From Clostridioides mangenotii TR (GTDB lineage Bacteria; Bacillota; Clostridia; Peptostreptococcales; Peptostreptococcaceae), in the NCBI RefSeq assembly GCF_000498755.1, contig NZ_AXUS01000001.1, positions 124,001 through 188,000 of the forward strand: DNA of 64,000 nucleotides, in the 5' to 3' direction. A program made the position numbers and the translations under genes. The notes below the pieces were generated by a model, which was given only the letters and a program-made list of their open reading frames with translations, had not been told where the DNA came from and searched no databases. This document shows, piece by piece, positions 35,038 to 42,452 of the stretch (the stretch's first letter is position 1; every line of letters starts with the position of its first letter).

Positions 35038-36348
35038 ATGATTGCTATAAAGAGTAAGTTCTTAATGTCCTCTGTAGATGAAATATACGTTGATCACGCT
35101 GTAGTTATAGAAGACGAGATTATAAAAGATATAATTCCAAATGTTGAGTTAAGAAGTAAATATCCCGGTGTAGAGATTATTGATAAATCAGATGCAGTGG
35201 TAATACCAGGATTTATAAATGCTCATATGCATCAGTATGGAGTTCTATCTAGAGGAATTCCAGCCAATGTCAAATTTAATGATTTTGAAGGTTTTTTAAA
35301 TGAATATTGGTGGCCATTTGTAGAAAATAGAATAGGTCTAAAGGAAGTTAAGGCAACTACAATTACTTCAGGAATCGAGCTAATAGAATCGGGTGTCATA
35401 GGTTTCTGTGACACTCTAGAAGCTCCGAATACAGAAGAAGGAACTCTTATAGAACAAGGTAAAATTATAGAAAACTTGGGAATGAAAGCAGTAGTATCCC
35501 TTGAAAGCTGTGAGAGGATAGATTGTGAAAATGGACTTAAGTGTCTAAAAGAAAATGCCGATCTTATAAGATGGAGCAAAGAAAACAGCAAATTGATTTC
35601 AGGTATGATGTGTACTCACACTAGTTTCACATGCTCAGCAGATTTTATAAAAAGAGCCAAACAAATTGCCTTAGAATTAGAAGCTCCAATGCAGTTCCAC
35701 TTATCCGAAAGTATTTACGAACCGAATTACACAGCTAAACACTTTGGAAAAAAACCCGTAAAGTACTACAATGATTTAAACATTTTAGACGGAAATGTAG
35801 TTGCTTCGCAATGTGTTAAAGTTGATGATGATGAAATAGAGATATTAAAGGAAAGAGGGATGAAGGTAGTTCATATGCCTCTGAGTAACTGCGAAGTAGG
35901 GGGAGGTTTTTCACCAGTACAGAAAATGCTAGATAAGGGTATAAAAGTCGCGCTTGGAACTGATGGATATATTAATGATTTCTTTGAAGTAATGAGAGGA
36001 GCTTTTTTAATTCACAAGTCGGTTGCAGAAGATACGACAGTTATGTCTGCAAAGACTGTACTTCAAATGGCTACTGAACATGGAGCTCACGTTTTAAACT
36101 TAAAGGACTCCGGAAAGATAAAAGTTGGAAATAAAGCAGATGTAATTGTCTTAGAAAATAAATTCAAAACACCTGTAAACCTTGATAATATATATGAGCA
36201 GATAGTTGTACATGGAAGAAAAGAGTTTGTATCAAATGTATTTATAAATGGAAAGAGGGTTTTAAAGGATTACGAATTATTTGGTGTTGACAAAAAATCT
36301 GTTGAAGAAGATATGAAAAAAGTTGCGGAAGATTTCTGGAAGTTTTAA
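35038..36348 (+). CDS. SsnA-like aminohydrolase (COG0402)
   Basis: A 436-residue relative of E. coli SsnA: INAHMHQYGVLSRGIPAN matches SsnA's HNHFYSGLSRGIMAN region, YWWPF matches LWWR, and the Asp of LGTDGYINDFFEVM matches LGTDGIGSDMFEEM. The FHLSES His is kept. At the position of SsnA's VAHGLYL the protein has VASQCVKV, so a His conserved across the family is Gln here. AGGGGG lies before TTG 35035 and ATG 35038; I use the ATG. The partner of SsnA in E. coli is YgfK; here a PreA-like gene follows. Confidence 0.85.
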   Translation: MIAIKSKFLMSSVDEIYVDHAVVIEDEIIKDIIPNVELRSKYPGVEIIDKSDAVVIPGFINAHMHQYGVLSRGIPANVKFNDFEGFLNEYWWPFVENRIGLKEVKATTITSGIELIESGVIGFCDTLEAPNTEEGTLIEQGKIIENLGMKAVVSLESCERIDCENGLKCLKENADLIRWSKENSKLISGMMCTHTSFTCSADFIKRAKQIALELEAPMQFHLSESIYEPNYTAKHFGKKPVKYYNDLNILDGNVVASQCVKVDDDEIEILKERGMKVVHMPLSNCEVGGGFSPVQKMLDKGIKVALGTDGYINDFFEVMRGAFLIHKSVAEDTTVMSAKTVLQMATEHGAHVLNLKDSGKIKVGNKADVIVLENKFKTPVNLDNIYEQIVVHGRKEFVSNVFINGKRVLKDYELFGVDKKSVEEDMKKVAEDFWKF

Positions 36349-36396
36349 TTAAGTTTTATAAATATATATCGATAAAGATGAGAAAAGAGGCATATT

Positions 36397-37482
36397 ATGT
36401 ATAATTTTTTAGGGAAAAATTTAAAATCACCGTTAATAATAGGATCAGGGCCTTTAACTTATAGTGCTGAAGGATGTAAGATACTTAGCGATGCAGGTGC
36501 TGGTGCAGTGGTTACTAAAACTATAAGGAAATCAAGAGCTATAAACCCAGCTCCACATATGGTTAGAAACACAAATAACGCACTAATAAATAATGAAAAA
36601 TGGACTGACTTTGAACCAGATCAATGGATAGATTTCGAGATTCCAAAGATGAAGGAAGATGGGACTGTATGTATAGCATCAATTGGTCATACTCTTGAGG
36701 AGAGTAGTGAGCTAGTAAAAAAAGTGGAAGAAGCAGGAGCAGATTTTATAGAATTGGTTTCTTACGATTATAACGATCTTATACCGATGCTTAAAGATGC
36801 AAAATCCAAAGTAAAAATACCAGTAATTGTTAAACTGCCACCAATGGCTCATGATATAACAAATCTATGTAAATCATTAGAAGAAGCAGGAGCAGAAGCT
36901 ATAACAGCTTGTGATTCTGTAGGACCTGCTTTTAGAATCGATATAGAAACAGGGAGACCTCTTTTAGGTGGAGATGGATTTGGATGGTTAAGTGGAGATG
37001 TTATAAAACCAATAACGCTTCATAAAATATATGAAATAAGACAAAAGATAAGTATACCTATAATAGGTCTTGGAGGATGTGTAAGCGGAGATGATGCTTT
37101 GGAGATGATTATGGCTGGTGCCGACTTTGTTGGAATATGCTCGGTAGTTATATTAAAAGGACCGGAAGTAATTGCTAAAATCCACAAAGATCTAAATATG
37201 AATTTAGATAGATTAGGATATGGAAGCATTGAAAATGCTCGCCATGTAGTTCACAAACACATGGGTGTTGCAAACGAGAGAGAGAGTTTTGAGTTTACTT
37301 TTGAAGAAGACAAATGTGTTAGATGTAGAATGTGCGAAAAAGTCTGTGCATATCAAGCTAGAAAGTTAAATGAGAATATGGAGTTAGATGAGAAAGAATG
37401 TAGATACTGCGGACTATGTATATCAGTATGTAAGCCAAAGGCACTTGGAAGAAAGTTGGATACAGTAAAAGTCACTGTTTAA
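36397..37482 (+). CDS. PreA-like dihydropyrimidine/dihydroorotate dehydrogenase family protein with ferredoxin tail
   Basis: A 361-residue flavoprotein: an FMN-binding TIM barrel of the dihydroorotate dehydrogenase family (LKSPLIIGSGPLTYSAEG; PVIVKLPPMAHDI; GLGGCVSGDDALEMIMAGADFVGICS) followed by two 4Fe-4S motifs (CVRCRMCEKVC and CRYCGLCISVC, about residues 308-345). This is the architecture of PreA, the pyrimidine-reducing subunit; the NAD-binding partner PreT is not next to it. It may reduce or oxidise a purine-derived ring with electrons from ferredoxin. Last gene of the sigma-54 operon; a strong terminator follows 35 bases later. Confidence 0.88.
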   Translation: MYNFLGKNLKSPLIIGSGPLTYSAEGCKILSDAGAGAVVTKTIRKSRAINPAPHMVRNTNNALINNEKWTDFEPDQWIDFEIPKMKEDGTVCIASIGHTLEESSELVKKVEEAGADFIELVSYDYNDLIPMLKDAKSKVKIPVIVKLPPMAHDITNLCKSLEEAGAEAITACDSVGPAFRIDIETGRPLLGGDGFGWLSGDVIKPITLHKIYEIRQKISIPIIGLGGCVSGDDALEMIMAGADFVGICSVVILKGPEVIAKIHKDLNMNLDRLGYGSIENARHVVHKHMGVANERESFEFTFEEDKCVRCRMCEKVCAYQARKLNENMELDEKECRYCGLCISVCKPKALGRKLDTVKVTV

Positions 37483-37516
37483 TAAAATATCGATCGACTA
37501 AAGCTGATGAATTAAA

Positions 37517-37566
37517 AGGAGCTGTATCAAAATGATTTTTTGAGACAGCTCCTCTATTTATTTTTA
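37517..37566 (+). terminator. Terminator of the purine operon
   Basis: AGGAGCTGT (37517-37525) pairs with ACAGCTCCT (37545-37553), with a further A/T inner stem, then a T-rich tail. It marks the end of the operon that starts at 20684. Confidence 0.85.
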
Positions 37567-37898
37567 TTATATTTTGTAGTAGTATAATTTAAAGAGATTT
37601 TTTTAGAATAGATATTTAAAGAAACTATAAATTGAGCAAATACAAGTACTCGATATTTATCGAGCTGGATTTTATATTTAAATAAAGGGGGGAGTGATAG
37701 TTTGAATGTAAACAGAAAAAGAATACAAAATACAATAGAACTGTACATAGTATTAATGGAGATAGCCACTGCTCAGAGGAGTTGAATGACATTAAAGATA
37801 TAGAGTAGGCTGCAATATCTTATTAGATGTAGTTTATAAACTGGCACAGATGTAAAATATGAAATACAACTATTTAGAGAAAATAAAAGGTATTTAAA
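37567..37898. other. Gap before the GDPD gene
   Basis: AT-rich. It contains the tiny frameshifted reading frame at 37702-37808 behind a GGGGGGAGTG ribosome binding site. Nothing else is recognised. Confidence 0.4.
37702..37808 (+). pseudogene. Tiny ORF with apparent frameshift (possibly Spo0E-like)
   Basis: TTG 37702 follows GGGGGGAG. The frame stops after 27 codons, but adding one base near 37753-37757 extends it to about 35 residues (…IELYIVLNGDSHCSEELNDIKDIE). The spacing of IELY and SEEL is faintly like Spo0E-family phosphatases. Weak evidence. Confidence 0.25.
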
Positions 37899-39680
37899 AT
37901 GTTAAATATAAAATTGTTTTTTAAAAATTTAATCAAATATTTAGAAGTAGTATCTATACCAAGTTTAATAATACTTCTAATTTTGATTCCGATACTTTCA
38001 AGTGTTACAACATTTATACTAGATATAAGTGGGATATCTTACATATCGTATACGAATATAAAAGATATACTTTTAAATCATCCTATAGCATTATTGGGAT
38101 TATTAACAGTATTTTCTATAGTGATAATAACGGTATTTCTAGAATTTACATTTTTACTTTTAAGTGTCTACTACATAAGGATGGATAAAGATATAAAAAT
38201 TGTGAAGATTTTAGCGTTAACTGTAGATCAAATTAGTAAAGTTTCGCCGGGATCTTTTGTATTCTTTATATTTTATTTTTTACTAATACTTCCATTTAGT
38301 GGTCTAGGGTATACAACAGCATTGTTATCAAAAGTCGCTATTCCAAATTTTATTATCGATTACATATTTGAGGGAAAGTTTATATTTATAGCACTGCTCG
38401 CTATTTTCTATATTGCGATGTTCTACCTTGCAATTAGATTGGTATTAGTTTTACCGCTTTTGATTTTAAAAAAGAATACTATAAAATCAGCAGTAGTTGA
38501 GAGTTGGTATATCACAAAAGGTAAAATTCTTAAAATTATTTTTAAGTTTATGTCAGTAGTCGTAGCTTTTGTATTTGTAGTGATTTTAGTCTTTTTTTTA
38601 ATTTACCAAATGCAAGTATTTTTTGATAATAACTTACCTGATTTCGCGCTTTACAGTGCAGTAGTATCTCTACTTTTTATTCAGCTTATAGCGATTGTTT
38701 TAATGGCATATGTAACTGTTTACTTTTTTGAGATTATACTTGAAATTTTATTTAAAAGTAAAGCGATTAAATACCGACCGAATAATAGTCTAAAGTACCA
38801 TAAAGATAAATACAGTAAAATAAAAATTATTGATATTTTGATTAGAATAAGTGTGCTTATAACTTTAGCTGGTGTTTTATTTTTTAACTTCGAGTATATG
38901 CAGGGACTTTTGACATCAAAACCTATGACAATTTCTCACAGAGGAGTTAGTTTGAGGAATGGTGTTCAGAATACAATAGAATCATTAAATACTATAGTTG
39001 GTTACGGTCCAGACTATGTAGAGATGGATATACAGGAAACTAAGGATCATAAATTCGTAGTTATGCACGACAAATCTCTCAAGAAACTAGCTGGATTAAA
39101 AGTGAATACCTCCAAGCTTACTTTAAAAGAGCTTGAAAAAATAACTATACGTGAGAATGGATTTGAAGCTAAGATACCAAGCTTTGATGATTACTTAAAA
39201 GAAGCTAAACTAAAAAATCAAAAACTTTTGATAGAGATTAAAACAAATAAATTCACAAGTGATGATATTGTAGATTTATTTATAAAAAGATATAAAGAAA
39301 ACATATTAGAGAACAAGCATATAGTGCAGTCATTAGACTGTAAAGTTGTAACTGAATTAAAAGAGAAATCACCTGAGCTGAATGTAGGTTACATACTTCC
39401 GTATAATTTAGCGGGTATGCCGTCCATTAGGGCAGATTTCTTTACTGTAGAATACACTAGTACAGAAGGTAGGTTTGTAAATAAAGCTCACAAGTTAGGT
39501 AAAAAAGTTTTTGTGTGGACTGTTAATGATGAAGAGGTTATAAATAATATGATATTCCTCAATGTAGATGGAATTATAACTGACAATATGACTCTATTAA
39601 ATAGGGTTATAGAGGATGAGACTAATTCTCCGACTTATGCAAATAGATTAATAAGTTTTATATTCGAATTAATTAGTTAA
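37899..39680 (+). CDS. Membrane-anchored glycerophosphodiester phosphodiesterase
   Basis: A 593-residue protein. The N-terminal half has about seven or eight membrane segments (the GDPD-associated membrane domain). The C-terminal catalytic GDPD domain starts at MTISHRGVSL (about residue 343); VEMDIQETKDHKFVVMHDKSLKKLAG carries the conserved E-x-D and HD metal and acid-base residues, KLLIEIKTN another Glu, and VFVWTVNDEE closes the barrel. It should hydrolyse glycerophosphodiesters or lipoteichoic-acid-type polymers outside the membrane. The ATG is poorly served by a ribosome binding site. Single gene. Confidence 0.9.
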   Translation: MLNIKLFFKNLIKYLEVVSIPSLIILLILIPILSSVTTFILDISGISYISYTNIKDILLNHPIALLGLLTVFSIVIITVFLEFTFLLLSVYYIRMDKDIKIVKILALTVDQISKVSPGSFVFFIFYFLLILPFSGLGYTTALLSKVAIPNFIIDYIFEGKFIFIALLAIFYIAMFYLAIRLVLVLPLLILKKNTIKSAVVESWYITKGKILKIIFKFMSVVVAFVFVVILVFFLIYQMQVFFDNNLPDFALYSAVVSLLFIQLIAIVLMAYVTVYFFEIILEILFKSKAIKYRPNNSLKYHKDKYSKIKIIDILIRISVLITLAGVLFFNFEYMQGLLTSKPMTISHRGVSLRNGVQNTIESLNTIVGYGPDYVEMDIQETKDHKFVVMHDKSLKKLAGLKVNTSKLTLKELEKITIRENGFEAKIPSFDDYLKEAKLKNQKLLIEIKTNKFTSDDIVDLFIKRYKENILENKHIVQSLDCKVVTELKEKSPELNVGYILPYNLAGMPSIRADFFTVEYTSTEGRFVNKAHKLGKKVFVWTVNDEEVINNMIFLNVDGIITDNMTLLNRVIEDETNSPTYANRLISFIFELIS

Positions 39681-39779
39681 ATTAAACTCTATAAAATTTG
39701 AGTGTAAAGTTATTAATCTTTATTTTTACATAAATTTCAGTAGCATATTTAAAATATATCTCTAATAGGAGGCCTTTTT

Positions 39780-39898
39780 ATGAGAGAGTTAGAGGTAATG
39801 ATAGGAAAATCTATGAACAGTTAGATATGATAATTGACGTAATTTATGATGTATATTATAGAATAACGAAAATAAATTTAATTTATATATTGGATTAA
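39780..39898 (+). pseudogene. Tiny ORF with strong RBS and apparent frameshift (possibly Spo0E-like)
   Basis: ATG 39780 has a perfect AGGAGG seven bases upstream but stops after 14 codons. In the register one base earlier the frame runs NDRKIYEQLDMIIDVIYDVYY and on to TAA 39898. The LDxII..xYY pattern resembles the Spo0E aspartyl-phosphate phosphatase motif. About 39 residues if one base is added. Uncertain. Confidence 0.3.
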
Positions 39899-39921
39899 AT
39901 TAAGGAAATAGAGGGATGTTT

Positions 39922-40686
39922 ATGAGTTTAGATAGTTTAATTGATTTAAAAAGCGGTATGGATAAAAAAGAAATAATAACCGTAGTAGGGGCGGGGGGAA
40001 AGACATCATTTATAGATTCGATAGCACAAATATACAGGAATAAATCTAAAGTTCTTTTAACTACTACTACAAAAATATTTGTTCCGTCTGAAGGTTCTTA
40101 TGAAAATATGATTTTGCTGGATGATATTTATGAAGAGGAACTTTCAAATTTAGATTTTGAAACAGGCATTACAGTATGCGGTAAATGTATTAATGAAGAC
40201 AATAAAATTGTAGGAATCGATTTTGATGATCTAAAAAAGCTTGAGGATAAATTTGATTTGATCTTGATTGAGGGTGATGGATCAAAGAAAAAGAAACTAA
40301 AGGGATGGAACGACAACGAACCTTTAGTATATGAAAATACCACAAAAACTATTGGTATATTAGATATTACCTCTTACAAGATGAAGATAAATGAAGAGAA
40401 TATACACAGATTAGATAAATTTATAGATCAAATAGGATATAAAAACAATTTATATAAAAGATTAAACAAAGATGTAGATGTGTCTGATCTAGTGAAGATA
40501 GTATTAAATAAAAAAGCTCTATTTAAAAACTCAAAAGGGGAAAGAGTACTATTTATAAACAAAGTTGAAAATAATGGAAGAGAAGCTATAGCAAGAGAAA
40601 TTATGAAAACAATTATAGAAAAAGATGAAAATATAAAGCTGTATTTTGGGAGTATTAAGCAAAATACATGTACACTATACAAATAA
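39922..40686 (+). CDS. yqeC: Selenium-dependent molybdenum hydroxylase maturation protein YqeC
   Basis: A 254-residue P-loop protein of the YqeC family, encoded with selenium-dependent molybdenum hydroxylases and thought to act in maturing their cofactor. VVGAGGKTS (about residues 21-29) is the P-loop, LLTTTTKIFVP the family segment, and DLILIEGDGSKKKKLKGW the conserved EGDGS motif. ATG 39922 has GAGGG six bases upstream; ATG 39916 is too close to that site. It lies 86 bases before mocA. This is the main sequence evidence that the nearby Mo enzymes may carry selenium. Confidence 0.88.
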   Translation: MSLDSLIDLKSGMDKKEIITVVGAGGKTSFIDSIAQIYRNKSKVLLTTTTKIFVPSEGSYENMILLDDIYEEELSNLDFETGITVCGKCINEDNKIVGIDFDDLKKLEDKFDLILIEGDGSKKKKLKGWNDNEPLVYENTTKTIGILDITSYKMKINEENIHRLDKFIDQIGYKNNLYKRLNKDVDVSDLVKIVLNKKALFKNSKGERVLFINKVENNGREAIAREIMKTIIEKDENIKLYFGSIKQNTCTLYK

Positions 40687-40772
40687 ACTATACTTAAATG
40701 TAGAAATATAGTTGAAATAAATACTATAATGTATTTTAATATAATTATGTAGAATTATGAGGATGATATAAT

Positions 40773-41354
40773 ATGATAAGTGCGATTATTATGGCTTCTG
40801 GATTATCCAGAAGGATGGGTGAGAATAAATTGCTGTTAAGGTACGGCAATTCTATTTTGGCTGAAAATGTATTTAGAGCAGTTAAAGAGATGGATTTTGA
40901 CGATGTAGTCGTAGTTAGCCAGTATGAAGAAATTTTTAAACTAAGTGATAAATATAATTTTAAGATTGTAAACAATAAAAATGCTGAAGTAGGTCAGAGT
41001 GAGTCCATAAAATTGGGATTAAATAATGTTGTGGATTCCAAGGGTTATATGTTTTTTGTAGCGGATCAGCCTTTTATTGATATTTTTTATTTAAAAGAAC
41101 TAGTTAAAGAATTCGAAAATTACCCTGAATATATTGTGATGCCGAGGAGCAATGGAATAACTGGAAATCCAGTCATTTTTCCATGTAATAAAAAGGGAGA
41201 GCTAATGAATTTACAAAATGATGAAAAAGGCAAAAAAGTGATAGTTCAATCATCCAAAATAAAATACTTAGAAGTACCTGAAAAGATGTTGCTTGATATT
41301 GACACAAGAGAAGACTACAAAAGGTTGGGAGGAAATAAAGATGAAGTTAATTAA
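40773..41354 (+). CDS. mocA: Molybdenum cofactor cytidylyl-/nucleotidyltransferase MocA-like
   Basis: A 193-residue NTP transferase that attaches a nucleotide to molybdopterin to form the dinucleotide cofactor used by xanthine dehydrogenase-family enzymes. IIMASGLSRRMGENKLLL is the nucleotide-binding signature, VGQSESIKLGL the sugar and phosphate loop, VADQPF the metal-binding Asp region, and GNPVIFP the conserved C-terminal segment. The C-terminus overlaps the next gene by 14 bases. Choice of CTP over GTP is inferred from family context. Confidence 0.9.
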   Translation: MISAIIMASGLSRRMGENKLLLRYGNSILAENVFRAVKEMDFDDVVVVSQYEEIFKLSDKYNFKIVNNKNAEVGQSESIKLGLNNVVDSKGYMFFVADQPFIDIFYLKELVKEFENYPEYIVMPRSNGITGNPVIFPCNKKGELMNLQNDEKGKKVIVQSSKIKYLEVPEKMLLDIDTREDYKRLGGNKDEVN

Positions 41355-42360
41355 TACAGTTGATGCAGTTGGTCAAGTTTTGCTACACGATATAACTCAG
41401 ATAATTCCTGGAGAATTTAAGGGAAGAAAGTTTAAAAAAGGACATGTTGTAAGTGAAGAGGATATTCCGGTACTCTTATCACTAGGTAAAGATCACCTTT
41501 ATGTGTGGGAAAAAGAAGAAGGAATGGTTCACGAAAACGATGGAGCAATATTTTTAAAGGAACTAGCAGCTGGTGAGAATCTAGAGTTTTCTGAGCTAAA
41601 AGAAGGAAAGATAGATTTCTTTGCAGCTTGTGATGGATTGCTTAAAATAGATAAAGTAGCTTTATTCGATTTAAACTATGTAGATGAGATTATGATGGCT
41701 ACTCTTCACGATAATTTTGTGGTAAAAAAAGGGTTGAAAGTTGCTGGAACTAGAGTAATACCTCTCCTTATACACGAGGATAAACTTAAAGAAGCAAAAG
41801 AAGTTGTTGGAGATAGAAAAATAGTAAATGTAGTTCCGTTTAAGCCTAAAAAAGTTGGTATAGTTACTACAGGGAATGAAGTATTTTATGAGAGAATAAA
41901 AGACAGATTCGGTCCAGTTATAGATAAAAAGGTTAAAGATTTCGGATGTGAAGTTATCGGACAAACAATCTGTCCAGATGATAAAGAAGTCATAACAAAA
42001 GCTATAAAAGACTTTATAGATCAAGGGGCTGAACTTGTATGCTGTACTGGTGGGATGAGTGTAGATCCAGATGACGTAACTCCTACAGCTATAAAAGATA
42101 CTGGCGCCGATCTTGTAACTTATGGATCTCCAATACTGCCAGGGGCTATGTTCTTACTTGCATACTATGGAGAAGTACCAATAGTAGGTATACCAGGATG
42201 TGGAATGTACAGTAAAATAACAGTATTTGATGTTGTTTTACCTAGACTATTAATAGATGAAAAGCTTACAAAAAGAGATATAGCAGCTTACGGTCATGGT
42301 GGATTATGTATGAATTGTGAGGTATGTACTTACCCTGCATGTAACTTCGCGAAAATATAG
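41341..42360 (+). CDS. MoeA/MogA-like molybdopterin-binding protein with Cys-rich tail
   Basis: A 339-residue protein with a MoCF-biosynthesis (MogA/MoeA) domain in its second half: KKVGIVTTGNEVF, CTGGMSVDPDDVTPTAIKDTG and PGAMFLLAYYGEVPIVGIPG carry the molybdopterin-binding GGxS and D-D-xT motifs. The C-terminus adds CMNCEVCTYPACNF, four cysteines that could bind a metal or Fe-S cluster. I start at ATG 41341, nine bases after GGGAGG and overlapping mocA. It probably inserts Mo or modifies the cofactor for the hydroxylases; exact role unknown. Confidence 0.85.
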   Translation: MKLINTVDAVGQVLLHDITQIIPGEFKGRKFKKGHVVSEEDIPVLLSLGKDHLYVWEKEEGMVHENDGAIFLKELAAGENLEFSELKEGKIDFFAACDGLLKIDKVALFDLNYVDEIMMATLHDNFVVKKGLKVAGTRVIPLLIHEDKLKEAKEVVGDRKIVNVVPFKPKKVGIVTTGNEVFYERIKDRFGPVIDKKVKDFGCEVIGQTICPDDKEVITKAIKDFIDQGAELVCCTGGMSVDPDDVTPTAIKDTGADLVTYGSPILPGAMFLLAYYGEVPIVGIPGCGMYSKITVFDVVLPRLLIDEKLTKRDIAAYGHGGLCMNCEVCTYPACNFAKI

Positions 42361-42452
42361 TGATATTAAGGCTTGCGCCTTGACTTAATCCTATATTTAT
42401 TATATGATAATAACGTTGCGTAAATATAAAAAGAAGAAAGGAAATATCATTA

